NCBI RefSeq assembly: GCF_005217615.1
Contig: NZ_SZNK01000001.1
Coordinates: forward strand, 4,342,001-4,406,000
DNA: 64,000 bases
Direction of reading: 5' to 3'
From: Brevibacillus antibioticus
GTDB lineage: Bacteria; Bacillota; Bacilli; Brevibacillales; Brevibacillaceae
Shown piece by piece: positions 52,055-60,176 of the stretch. The position numbers and the translations under genes were made by a program. The notes below the pieces were generated by a model. The model did not search any database and had not been told where the DNA came from. It saw only the letters and a program-made list of their open reading frames with translations. Each line of letters starts with the position of its first letter. Position 1 is the first letter of the stretch.

Positions 52055-52687
52055 TCAGAAGCTATTTTTAATGACCAATTCATCCAGGCCAAAACGGGAA
52101 GTCGAATAAGCCTGCACGCTTGCTTTCCCCAAAGTCAGCATGAGTGTTGGCAAATAGCGGGATGGGATGTTCAGCTCTTTAATGAGCGCATCACGGTTGT
52201 AGCCACCCATTGGGCATGTGTCGTATCCTTTTGCTTTTGCCGCCAGCATGAGTTGCATTGCTGCATAGGACGAATTACGGATTGCTTCATCACGCGCGAT
52301 TTCCGGGTTGTTATTGTAAGCCCCTTCGATTTGCGCGATCATGGTCTCACGCACTTGCTCTGTCACGTATCCTTTTGCCAATGCTTCATCATAAACAGGG
52401 CGAGCCGACTTGTACGCCTCCAGATCGCCGAGAATGATGATGGTAGCGTAAGCATCTACTACCTGCTGCTGATTGTATGCGATTGGGAGCAGTTTTTCTT
52501 TGATAGCAGGATCAGTCACGACGAGAAAACGCCAATGCTGCAAATTCCAGGACGATGGCGCACTTGCTGCAAGACGCAGGATTTCGTTCAGCTCGCCTTG
52601 TGGAATTTTTCCATTTGGATCGTATTTACGCACGCTGTGACGGGCTTCCATTACCTGTTCAGCGGTGATTTTCAGTTCTGTACCCAT
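52055..52687 (-). CDS. Nitroreductase family FMN-dependent oxidoreductase
   Basis: Seen: 210 residues from ATG 52687 (GGAGGAGA upstream). ARHSVRKYDP near the start (FMN phosphate contact), APSSWNLQHWRFLVVTD, and GYDTCPMGGYN. Known: homodimeric NAD(P)H enzymes that reduce nitro groups, quinones or act as enone reductases; close to YodC/YdfN-type proteins. Divergent from an SDR gene with a shared ~127-base region containing an imperfect inverted repeat (TAGTACA ... TACACTA, near 52709). Confidence 0.92.
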   Translation of the reverse strand: MGTELKITAEQVMEARHSVRKYDPNGKIPQGELNEILRLAASAPSSWNLQHWRFLVVTDPAIKEKLLPIAYNQQQVVDAYATIIILGDLEAYKSARPVYDEALAKGYVTEQVRETMIAQIEGAYNNNPEIARDEAIRNSSYAAMQLMLAAKAKGYDTCPMGGYNRDALIKELNIPSRYLPTLMLTLGKASVQAYSTSRFGLDELVIKNSF

Positions 52688-52814
52688 GGTTGTATCTCCT
52701 CCATACTGTATAGTACACTGTTCAAAATACACTACTTACTTTATTATCGTTACAAACATTTTGCAATTACTTTTTACATTTCGCTTCATACCCTATTGTT
52801 TGGAGGCACTCTCA

Positions 52815-53570
52815 ATGAAATACACGGATAACATTGTCATCGTCACTGGCGGTGGCCAAGGCATTGGACGAGCTGTCGCCACCATGTATGCTGCCGAAGG
52901 TGCACACGTCGTCATCGCTGAATACAATCGCGCAGCAGGAGAAGAAACGGCCTTGCTAATCAACAAGACAGAAGCAGTGAAAGGCACCGCCCACTTCGAG
53001 CACATCGACGTTAGTGTGCCAGCGCAGATCGAACAATTGATGCGAAGCGTCGATGAACGCTGGGGGCGGCTCGATGTTTTGATCAACAACGCGGGCTTGT
53101 CCGTCTGGGAATCCCCCTATGAACTGACCGTTGAAGCGTGGGACCACATCTTGAACACGAATTTGCGCAGTGTTTTTCTCGCATCGAGAGAAGCAGCCAA
53201 AATCATGCGTCGCCATGGTGGAGGCGCCATCCTTAATCTATGTTCGACGCGGGCGCACATGTCCGAGCCACACTCGGAGGCATATGCAGCTTCCAAAGGA
53301 GGCATTTTATCCTTAACACATGCGCTTGGTGTCTCACTCGGCCCCGATGGGATTCGTGTCAACGCGATCTCTCCCGGCTGGATTGAACATCGTGATTATG
53401 CCGCTCTTCGTCCCGGAGATCATGCTCAGCATCCGGCAGGTCGCGTAGGTACACCCGACGATATTGCCCGTGCTTGCCTATTTTTGACACAAAAGGACAA
53501 CGATTTCATCACGGGTACTGAGCTGATTGTAGATGGCGGTATGACCCGCAAGATGATATACGAGCCATAA
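52815..53570 (+). CDS. Short-chain dehydrogenase/reductase (SDR)
   Basis: Seen: 251 residues from ATG 52815 (TTGGAGG upstream; an in-frame ATG at 52665 lies in the nitroreductase promoter region). TGGGQGIGRAV cofactor loop, NNAG, catalytic S...Y with SEAYAASKGG, and PGWI. Known: classical NAD(P)H SDR. C-terminal INVDGG-type ELIVDGGMTRKM is typical of the FabG-like group. Substrate unknown. A 34-aa membrane protein follows in the same direction. Confidence 0.92.
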   Translation: MKYTDNIVIVTGGGQGIGRAVATMYAAEGAHVVIAEYNRAAGEETALLINKTEAVKGTAHFEHIDVSVPAQIEQLMRSVDERWGRLDVLINNAGLSVWESPYELTVEAWDHILNTNLRSVFLASREAAKIMRRHGGGAILNLCSTRAHMSEPHSEAYAASKGGILSLTHALGVSLGPDGIRVNAISPGWIEHRDYAALRPGDHAQHPAGRVGTPDDIARACLFLTQKDNDFITGTELIVDGGMTRKMIYEP

Positions 53571-53631
53571 GCTAAACCAATGCCCTCCCTCTTGAATATG
53601 TTGATCTAACAAGAGAAAAAGGAGGAGTTGT

Positions 53632-53736
53632 ATGCCATTTGAAGAGGAAGACCTCAGAATTCTCGCCCTATGGCTATTGGCAATCGGGTATCTGATACTG
53701 GCCTTTACCGAATTGGCAGCACTAGAGTTTTTTTAA
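53632..53736 (+). CDS. 34-residue membrane peptide
   Basis: Seen: AAAGGAGGAG before ATG 53632; acidic head PFEEEDLR, then a hydrophobic span ILALWLLAIGYLILAF, ending ALEFF-TAA at 53736. The ribosome site is among the best in the window. It lies 61 bases after the SDR and converges on the oxidase operon. Function unknown. Confidence 0.62.
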   Translation: MPFEEEDLRILALWLLAIGYLILAFTELAALEFF

Positions 53737-53745
53737 AAAAACAAG

Positions 53746-53777
53746 AGCCGCTCGCTTCCAAACGGAAATGAGCGGCT
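53746..53777. terminator. Bidirectional terminator
   Basis: AGCCGCTC/GAGCGGCT perfect arms with inner TTCC/GGAA; T-rich on both outer sides. Confidence 0.9.
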
Positions 53778-53793
53778 TTTTCGTACGAATCTC

Positions 53794-55467
53794 TTACCAA
53801 GTCACAAAAGGCGGCGAGCCTGGTGCTTGGTGCTGGATTTGTTCCACAATCGGATAACCGTAGGCGAGAATAATCAGGAAGGCGACCAATCCGATCCAAA
53901 CTGGCCAGCGTTCCAAAATTTTTGGAACTTCTTGCGTTGTTTCTGTCTCGGCAATCGGATATTCCGTATTTCCCTTTGGTGCGTAAAAAGTCAGATACAC
54001 CAAGATCGCAATCAAGAGAACCGCGGATACGAACAGCAGTCCGCCACCAAACGCCATTACACGTTGATAATCCATCCAGCCCAAAGCTAACGGGTGATCC
54101 ATATACGTCGTGTAATCGGTGCGGCGCGGAGCACCTTGCAAGCCCATTGTGTGCATGGCGACCGACATCAGGAACATTCCTACTGCCCAGAATACCGTTT
54201 GCACCATCCCCATGCGATTCGCAGTCTTGGTCAACTGACGTCCAGTCAATGCAGGTATCAGCCAAAAGCTGACACCAAAGAAAGTGAGCGCCACCGCAGC
54301 TCCTATGGTGATGTGGAAGTGACCCGTAACCCAAATCGTATTGTGTACGACCGCGTTAATCTGGTTACTTGCGTTAATAATTCCCCCAGCTCCGCCAGGA
54401 ATAAAGAACAGCATCCCAACAAATGGGGCGAAGAAGCGTACATCTGTCCACGGCATTTTTTTCAACCATCCGAAAAGACCAACGCCACCTTTTTTACGTC
54501 CGGTCGTTTCAAAAACCGCAAACATCGAGAAGGCTGTCATCAACGACGGGATAACGACGATCAGCGTCAATGTCACGTGTATCATTTTCCATGCTGGCGA
54601 AATTCCTGGCTCCATCAATTGATGGTGGAACCCAACTGGGATGGAGAACAAGAGCAAGGAAATAAAGGCAAGACGACTGAGCGAATCACTGAAAACGTGA
54701 CCGCCAATGATTCTTGGTAAGCATACATACCATGCCATGTAGGCAGGCAATAGCCAAAAATAAACAAGTGGATGCCCGAAAAACCAGAACAGCGTACGAC
54801 TGAGCATGATGTTAATAGTCGGCACCAATCCGAGTGACCACGGAATGAGCTGGAACACTACCTCTACCGCTACAGGAATTGTCGCTGTAATCCACAAGAC
54901 GTAGGTAGTCACGCCCATGAATACGAACAACGGGGACATTTTCCCTTTATTTTCGCGTTTCCATTTGCGATAGCTGGCAAAAACCCCGAATCCCGCTAGC
55001 CAGCTGCCTACTACGAGCAAGGCAGAACCAATGTAAAAGTACGGAGATGCTTTCAGTGGTGCGTAGAACGTATACAGGACAGAGGCTTCATTCAACAGAA
55101 TGGTGACAACAGCCATCAATGTCCCTACTGTCATGAGAATCCAGCCAGCCCATCCAAATTTCAGAGCGGCTCCGTGCAAGGAACCACCTGTCGTGCGGGC
55201 GACTCCTGAGAAAATAAATCCGACGATGAAGTACGTGGTAAAAATAAGTGCCATCAACACGCCATGGGCGGTCAAAATTTGATAGTAATTTGTCCAGCTC
55301 GGCAGTTCCATGATTCCACCGCGAACCATGCCCTGTACCATCCCTGCCACAGCTGCCAATCCGAATGCAATATAAGCTACCCACACATAGGCCAAACTAA
55401 GCCTTGCCGCAGAACGCTGAACCGGAACATGGGGGACTGTATCGTCGGTCTTCCGTGCGATTACCAT
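53794..55467 (-). CDS. ba3-type cytochrome c oxidase subunit I
   Basis: Seen: 557 residues from ATG 55467 (AGGTG 6 bases upstream), about thirteen membrane helices. Heme/CuB ligands: H in TAHGVLM, GHPLVYFWLLPAY (His-Tyr crosslink pair), GFHHQLM, and GHFHITIG. Lacks the D-channel pattern of A-type oxidases; helix order and short loops fit the B-family (ba3). Known: reduces O2 to water and pumps protons; high oxygen affinity, suited to low O2. It is the last gene of the operon IIa-II-I. Confidence 0.94.
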   Translation of the reverse strand: MVIARKTDDTVPHVPVQRSAARLSLAYVWVAYIAFGLAAVAGMVQGMVRGGIMELPSWTNYYQILTAHGVLMALIFTTYFIVGFIFSGVARTTGGSLHGAALKFGWAGWILMTVGTLMAVVTILLNEASVLYTFYAPLKASPYFYIGSALLVVGSWLAGFGVFASYRKWKRENKGKMSPLFVFMGVTTYVLWITATIPVAVEVVFQLIPWSLGLVPTINIMLSRTLFWFFGHPLVYFWLLPAYMAWYVCLPRIIGGHVFSDSLSRLAFISLLLFSIPVGFHHQLMEPGISPAWKMIHVTLTLIVVIPSLMTAFSMFAVFETTGRKKGGVGLFGWLKKMPWTDVRFFAPFVGMLFFIPGGAGGIINASNQINAVVHNTIWVTGHFHITIGAAVALTFFGVSFWLIPALTGRQLTKTANRMGMVQTVFWAVGMFLMSVAMHTMGLQGAPRRTDYTTYMDHPLALGWMDYQRVMAFGGGLLFVSAVLLIAILVYLTFYAPKGNTEYPIAETETTQEVPKILERWPVWIGLVAFLIILAYGYPIVEQIQHQAPGSPPFVTW

Positions 55468-55482
55468 AGGATTCACCTACCT

Positions 55483-55950
55483 TTATTTCACAATAATCGT
55501 GGTCGCCATTACCTGATGACCTGCGCCACAGTATTCGTTACAAAGGATCAAATACTCACCTGGCTCGTCAAACGTGTGTGTCGCCGAGCTGATGTGTCCA
55601 GGCAGAACCATGAAGTTAACGTTGGTCTCTGGAATCTGGAATCCGTGAATAACGTCTGGACTCGTGACGTGGAAATTCACCGTTGCGCCCACTGGTATTT
55701 CCATCTTGGTCGGAGAGAAGCCGAACGCAAATGCTGTCATGTAAGCGTCGTATTCGTTGTCTCCTATCTGTTTCAAGCCTGGTTTATCAAAAGGAGGTGT
55801 CTCCGTTACCCTCTCCGGATCAATCATTTCCATATTACTTGGCGGAGCCATTCCCATGGCAAACGCATTGACGCACAACAATACAATAAATAAGGCCAAA
55901 CCGCCTGCGCCGAGCATTAACCAGATTTTTTCATAGCGATGCAAATGCAT
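55483..55950 (-). CDS. ba3-type cytochrome c oxidase subunit II (CuA)
   Basis: Seen: 155 residues; one N-terminal membrane helix (YEKIWLMLGAGGLALFIVLL), cupredoxin domain with CuA ligands H in SPDVIHGFQIP and CNEYCGAGHQVM. Known: takes electrons from cytochrome c into subunit I. The short form with one helix is typical of ba3 oxidases. The SCO protein at 8813-9466 could load its copper. 15 bases before subunit I. Confidence 0.95.
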   Translation of the reverse strand: MHLHRYEKIWLMLGAGGLALFIVLLCVNAFAMGMAPPSNMEMIDPERVTETPPFDKPGLKQIGDNEYDAYMTAFAFGFSPTKMEIPVGATVNFHVTSPDVIHGFQIPETNVNFMVLPGHISSATHTFDEPGEYLILCNEYCGAGHQVMATTIIVK

Positions 55951-55973
55951 AAGTACCCTCCTTTACCTCCGTA

Positions 55974-56141
55974 TTACGCCCTATCCAGGAAAAGCCCGAA
56001 TACACCCAACCAACCGACTAGAATGATACCTCCAACGATCAGAACCGCGACAAACGTTCCTTTCAAGTCTTCCTGGTCCGTTTGCAGCTTGCTGGATTTT
56101 GATTTCTTGCCTTTCTCCGCCTTGTCAACTTGCGTCTCCAT
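55974..56141 (-). CDS. Cytochrome c oxidase subunit IIa (small single-helix subunit)
   Basis: Seen: 55 residues from ATG 56141 (AAAGGAG upstream). Lys/Glu-rich cytoplasmic head (AEKGKKSKSSK), then one helix TFVAVLIVGGIILVGWLGVF and FLDRA. Known: ba3 oxidases have a small helix subunit IIa that replaces the second helix of subunit II. First gene of the oxidase operon. Confidence 0.87.
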   Translation of the reverse strand: METQVDKAEKGKKSKSSKLQTDQEDLKGTFVAVLIVGGIILVGWLGVFGLFLDRA

Positions 56142-56197
56142 CGCGCTCTTCTCCTTTCCTACGTGCCTCATGGGCGCGGTGTAGTTTTTACGACTTC

Positions 56198-56262
56198 ATT
56201 CTACCCCTGGAACCCCTTGGAAGTAATTCGGGGAAATCCCCTAAAATGTTCCGGGAAACCCC
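56198..56262 (-). promoter_or_regulatory. Oxidase-operon promoter with two palindromic activator-type sites
   Basis: Minus-strand -10 TAGAAT (56198-56203), 17-base spacer, poor -35 TTACTT (56221-56226). GGGGAAATCCCC (56230-56241) is centred near -45 and GGGAAACCCC (56253-56262) about 22 bases further up. Layout suits a response regulator activator. Confidence 0.65.
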
Positions 56263-56349
56263 TGATTTCGACCTTTTTATGTCCATTTTTGGTCACAGAT
56301 TCGACACAAAAGAAAGACGACCCCGTATTGGGATCGTCCTTGGAATACT

Positions 56350-57006
56350 TTACTCAAAATCCAGCCAGCCCTTCTTAATCGCATACCGTACCAAATCAGG
56401 CCGCGTACGTAGGTGTAGCTTTTCCATAATGTGCGCTTTATGGGATTCCACCGTCTTGACGGAAACAGTGAGCTGCTCGGCAATTTCCTTGTTGCTAAAG
56501 CCCTTTGCAATCAAGACCAGTACTTCTTTTTCCCGATCTGTCAGGATGTCGTACTTAGCCTGCTCCTCACCGTTCTTGACCATTTGCAGAAATTCCTCGA
56601 TCAGAGATTTCGTCGCAGATGGATACAAATAGGCCATGCCTCGATTGACCGAACGGATCGCCGTGATCAAATCGAGGTCAGGGGCGCTTTTTAAAATATA
56701 GCCGGCAGCACCAGCTTGGAGAACCCGAAACAAGTATTCCTCGTCATCATGCATCGTCAGCACAAGCACCTGAATGTCTGGTGCCGTTTCCTTCAGTCTG
56801 GCCGTTGCCGTCAAGCCGTTTTCCCCAGGCGGCATGCTCAAATCCATCAAGACGACGTTGGGCTTAACTTCCCATGCTTTTTCACATGCCTCTTTTCCGT
56901 CGGCTGCATAACCGACGACTTCCATATCCTCCTGGGCGTTGATCAGCATCCCCAGCCCAGAGCGTACAATCGCATGATCATCAGCGATCAAGACGCGAAT
57001 GGTCAT
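56350..57006 (-). CDS. NarL/NreC-type response regulator
   Basis: Seen: 218 residues; receiver with DD at 9-10, phosphorylation site D55 (VVLMDLSMP), K near LKSAPD, then a LuxR-type helix-turn-helix (LTDREKEVLVLIAKGFSNKEIA, LTVSVKTVESHKAHIMEKL). GGAGGGAG before ATG 57006, which overlaps the kinase stop by 26 bases. Known: NreC in staphylococci activates nitrate/nitrite genes without oxygen. Inferred: acts on the oxidase promoter at 56198-56262 and on its own operon promoter. Confidence 0.93.
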   Translation of the reverse strand: MTIRVLIADDHAIVRSGLGMLINAQEDMEVVGYAADGKEACEKAWEVKPNVVLMDLSMPPGENGLTATARLKETAPDIQVLVLTMHDDEEYLFRVLQAGAAGYILKSAPDLDLITAIRSVNRGMAYLYPSATKSLIEEFLQMVKNGEEQAKYDILTDREKEVLVLIAKGFSNKEIAEQLTVSVKTVESHKAHIMEKLHLRTRPDLVRYAIKKGWLDFE

Positions 57007-58051
57007 CCTCTACTCCCTCCTTCGGCACCGGAATTCGGACGATCACCGTCGTTCCTTCCTCGGGTGCGGAGCGAATATCAACGGTACCGCCAAGCAACTG
57101 GGCACGCTCCTTCATGCCAAACACACCGAGACCTTTGCCGATGTTCAATGTTTTCTCTACTTCAAAGCCTACGCCGTCATCCACAATCGTGACGACAATT
57201 TCCTTCTCCCTATTCTCGAACATGATTCCCAGATGGCTCGCCTTTGCGTATTTTGCCGTATTGGTCATGGCTTCCTGTACAATCCGGTATAACGCTGTTT
57301 CCATCGCAGCAGAGTATCTGCGTTTCTCCCCCTGAACATGCAGCTCCACCTGGATATGAAACGATTTTTCCACCCGTTTCATCAACGAACGTAATGCAGG
57401 CAGTAAACCGAGATCATCCAGTGCAGACGGACGCAGCTCCAGCGCCATGCGCTTCACTTCCTCCATCGCCTTGGAAGTCATATTCACCAATTCCGTGACA
57501 TGCTGCATAACCAGCTCGCTCAATTCTCGTTGTCTGACTACGTTTAATCCCACTAAAATACTATAAAGCGCCTGCCCTACGCCATCATGCAGCTCCCGGG
57601 CGATGCGCTTTCGTTCTTCTTCTTGCGCTTGGATCGCAAAATTCGTCAGCTTGTGCTGGTAGCGCTCCTTTTCCACTCGCTGTTGCGCAGACATATCACG
57701 CAAAATCATAACCAGCTTCCCCTGCGATTCATCCTCTAATCTCGCTGAGCTGGCAGCGACAGGGTAATCCACACCTGATTTCGTTCGGAGCCTCATCTCG
57801 AATGAAGGCATTTGCACGCGCTTAAAAAAGCAATCCGTGCAGCTCTTTTCTTCCATACACGTTGCCATTCCGAGACACAGCTCACAAATATGTTTATCTC
57901 GAATCAGCTCTTCTTCTGTCCAGCCCGTCATCTGCTCCAACGCAGCATTGGCTTTTACGATTCGCCCCTCTTTATCAATCACCAGGATCGCATCGCTGAC
58001 GTTGGCAAAGATGGACTGCATCAGGGAAAGCACTTCACTCGACGTACCCAT
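56981..58051 (-). CDS. NreB-like oxygen-sensing histidine kinase with cysteine cluster
   Basis: Seen: 356 residues from ATG 58051 (AAAGGAGGAG upstream), no membrane helix. PAS domain with C56-x2-C59-x11-C71-x2-C74, the spacing known for the NreB iron-sulfur cluster; an additional C65. Then HisKA_3 (RIARELHDGVGQALYSIL) and HATPase (FEVEKTLNIGKGLGVFGMKERAQ). Known: NreB carries an O2-labile [4Fe-4S] cluster and is active without oxygen. Inferred: cytosolic oxygen sensor for respiration genes. Confidence 0.93.
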   Translation of the reverse strand: MGTSSEVLSLMQSIFANVSDAILVIDKEGRIVKANAALEQMTGWTEEELIRDKHICELCLGMATCMEEKSCTDCFFKRVQMPSFEMRLRTKSGVDYPVAASSARLEDESQGKLVMILRDMSAQQRVEKERYQHKLTNFAIQAQEEERKRIARELHDGVGQALYSILVGLNVVRQRELSELVMQHVTELVNMTSKAMEEVKRMALELRPSALDDLGLLPALRSLMKRVEKSFHIQVELHVQGEKRRYSAAMETALYRIVQEAMTNTAKYAKASHLGIMFENREKEIVVTIVDDGVGFEVEKTLNIGKGLGVFGMKERAQLLGGTVDIRSAPEEGTTVIVRIPVPKEGVEDDHSRLDR

Positions 58052-58085
58052 GCGCTCCTCCTTTTGAGACAATCATCCTACATTT

Positions 58086-58128
58086 ATTGTAAAGTTTCCA
58101 CAAAAGAAAGTGTATCAGGGAATTCCCT
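58086..58128 (-). promoter_or_regulatory. Promoter of the NreBC-like operon with palindrome
   Basis: Minus-strand -10 TACAAT (58086-58091), weak -35, and the perfect palindrome AGGGAATTCCCT (58117-58128) centred ~34 bases upstream of the -10 centre, the same distance as in the oxidase promoter. Confidence 0.6.
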
Positions 58129-58296
58129 TATCATAGTGCTCGATTGGTTTTTCAGCCCGTCACGGAACACGATCTGGCCGTTTTGGAGAGGAATAGCCGG
58201 GTCGTGCCTTTTTATGAGAGATACGGTTTTGTTGTCTATGAGGAAAGAGAGTCGGAAAAGCTCGGTCGCGTCATCTGTATGAAATACTCGATCTAG
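58126..58296 (+). pseudogene. GNAT acetyltransferase C-terminal remnant
   Basis: Seen: plus-strand open frame without start, reading VTEHDLAVLERNSRVVPFY, then ERYGFVVYEERESEK and VICMKYSI-TAG. N-x-(8)-YERYGF is the motif B region of GNAT proteins. The acetyl-CoA binding loop is absent. It overlaps the kinase promoter region, so the promoter may have arisen on top of this relic. Confidence 0.6.
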
Positions 58297-58305
58297 TCAT
58301 GAACG

Positions 58306-58336
58306 CAAAAAACGGGACAGCAAATGCCATCCCGTT
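58306..58336 (-). terminator. Terminator of the CuAO-N domain gene
   Basis: AACGGGA/TCCCGTT arms followed by T6 on the minus strand. Confidence 0.85.
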
Positions 58337-58343
58337 CTTTCTC

Positions 58344-59318
58344 TTACTCTACTACGATTTTCACAGCAGTGCCGATCGGCGGCAGGCTCTTCGTCATCAT
58401 TGGGCCGTAGAAGGCCACTACTTGCATATCCTCTTTCAGATCTGCTGGCGAGAGTACTTTGTTGTCTCGCGCATTGATGATCACCGTTTTCTCGGTAATG
58501 TTCAGGTTGATTTTTTCTTGGGAGGTTTCGGTAATACCGCGACCCTCTACGAGCATTTTGTAGTTGCCATCTTTATCAGCAGAGATGCTCGCTACTTTTC
58601 CCGTTGTTCCCAGGATGTCCTGAGTCTCCAGGCCGCCTTTTACCGTGATGCTGAGCGCACTCGTTTGTGGCGGCAAGCTCATTGCCATGAATTTTTCGGT
58701 CGTAGCATCTACGGCCATACCCAGCTTCAAGTCTTCTGGCTTCAGCACTTTACCAGCTTCATCCGTAATTTTGGTGTCTGCTGTCAGGTGCAGGATGATG
58801 CCAGACTCATAGATGTTCAGTGTAACTGAGTAGCCTTTATCGGATTTGCTGATGTTCGTAATGGTCCCTGTACGCATAGGAGCGATTTCGTCCTCCACTA
58901 CAGTTACCGTATCATCGGTTACATTCACTTCTGCTTGCAGAATTTCGTCTACGAATTTAACTGGCACATAGGTACTGCCATTCAGTACACGCGGCTCAGC
59001 TCCCAATGTTTTGTACATTTTTGCGAAAGGATAGCGATCCTCTCCTGCTTTTGCGTAGCTGGTAATCGCGCCTCTTTGGACTTCTGCTGCTTTTTCCTTG
59101 TCGTTCCAGCTTACTTTGAAGCCAAGGGCTTCAGCAACAGGACGAAGTGGAACCAGTACGGTTTGTTGACCTTTATCGAAGATCGCATCTTGTGCGATTG
59201 CTTGACCGTTAATGTTAACGGAGAGTTCTTTTACTGGTTCGGAGGTTGCAGATACCACGCTAGTTCCCAAAACGGCCAGTGCCGCGATTGTCATCATGCC
59301 TGTACGGATTGTTTTCAT
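58344..59318 (-). CDS. Secreted protein with copper-amine-oxidase-like N-domain
   Basis: Seen: 324 residues; signal peptide (MMTIAALAVLGTSVVSA), then the domain ELSVNINGQAI ... VLVPLRPVAEALGFKVSW ... STYVPVKFVDEIL typical of Cu_amine_oxidN1 (PF07833), then two similar beta-rich segments each with phrases like GTITNISKSDKGY and GKVASISADKDGNYK. GGAGG before ATG. Known: the domain is common in wall-associated proteins of Paenibacillaceae; it is not an oxidase by itself. Role unknown. Confidence 0.88.
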   Translation of the reverse strand: MKTIRTGMMTIAALAVLGTSVVSATSEPVKELSVNINGQAIAQDAIFDKGQQTVLVPLRPVAEALGFKVSWNDKEKAAEVQRGAITSYAKAGEDRYPFAKMYKTLGAEPRVLNGSTYVPVKFVDEILQAEVNVTDDTVTVVEDEIAPMRTGTITNISKSDKGYSVTLNIYESGIILHLTADTKITDEAGKVLKPEDLKLGMAVDATTEKFMAMSLPPQTSALSITVKGGLETQDILGTTGKVASISADKDGNYKMLVEGRGITETSQEKINLNITEKTVIINARDNKVLSPADLKEDMQVVAFYGPMMTKSLPPIGTAVKIVVE

Positions 59319-59444
59319 GTTGTTTACGCCTCCAATGTTCTTGCTTGTTTTTGTGTGTCTCTATACATTGGACGGCACCATTTCTGAAACGTTTCAATAA
59401 AATTTTCACAGATGTGAAAATCGTTCACGTATAAGCGAAAAACA

Positions 59445-60146
59445 TCACGGCTGGCTTGGGATTTGGCTGTTTCGTGGCATCGGCACATCGGGCTTGCCTG
59501 ACGGGTTGTCGTATAAATAAGTCGGTACCTTGCCGACGATCAGGGCTTCGGAGACCGGGATTTGTGTGGTGACCGTTTGTTGCTTGGTCGCAAATGGGAT
59601 AATGACCCGCAAATCGACTTCGACATTAATGTAGACAGTCACCAGCACCATGTTGATTCCAGCTTGCTTCAAGCCTGTTTCGAGCTTCGTTTTGACGGCT
59701 CCAATCGGAACGAACGACACCGGAATATCAGGCCCAAAGTGCTCCAGAAAGACGTTTTTAGTAGCCAAGCCTAGTGGTATGGTTGTCTGGACATGCTCCT
59801 GCTCGAATTCCTTCAAGCGGTTTTGAATACGGGCTGTCGTTTCCCCCACAATCCGGGAGTACTCTTTGAAATTAAAATTCACCGCTTTGATGCTGCCATT
59901 CTCGTCTTTCTCCATGATGACGACTTCGTTGACATCGAGACCCTGCTGGGACATGCGCTTGGTGACTGCATCGGTAATGGCGAGCTTGGCGACCTGCTCT
60001 GCCTTGGCTTGGGCAATCAACATCAACGTCGGCTCTACCCTGCGTTCCACAACGATAAACAAAACGATCAATACCACCACAATCAGTAGGATTCCAGCGA
60101 AAATTCTCCTTCCACGTCTTTTCCATCCTCCCCTTCTCAAGCGCAC
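59445..60146 (-). CDS. yunB: Sporulation protein YunB
   Basis: Seen: 233 residues from GTG 60146 (GGGAG 5 bases upstream). Strongly basic head (RLRRGGWKRRGRR), one membrane helix (IFAGILLIVVVLIVLFIV), extracytoplasmic part with PIGAVKTKLETGLKQAGINM and the late PVSEALIVGKVPTYLYD, all typical of YunB. Known: sigma-E-dependent sporulation protein in B. subtilis. 30 bases after the calcium pump gene stop; likely same transcript. Confidence 0.9.
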   Translation of the reverse strand: MRLRRGGWKRRGRRIFAGILLIVVVLIVLFIVVERRVEPTLMLIAQAKAEQVAKLAITDAVTKRMSQQGLDVNEVVIMEKDENGSIKAVNFNFKEYSRIVGETTARIQNRLKEFEQEHVQTTIPLGLATKNVFLEHFGPDIPVSFVPIGAVKTKLETGLKQAGINMVLVTVYINVEVDLRVIIPFATKQQTVTTQIPVSEALIVGKVPTYLYDNPSGKPDVPMPRNSQIPSQP

Positions 60147-60176
60147 AATGGCTCCCTCTCCCCCTTGGCGGCTCGG

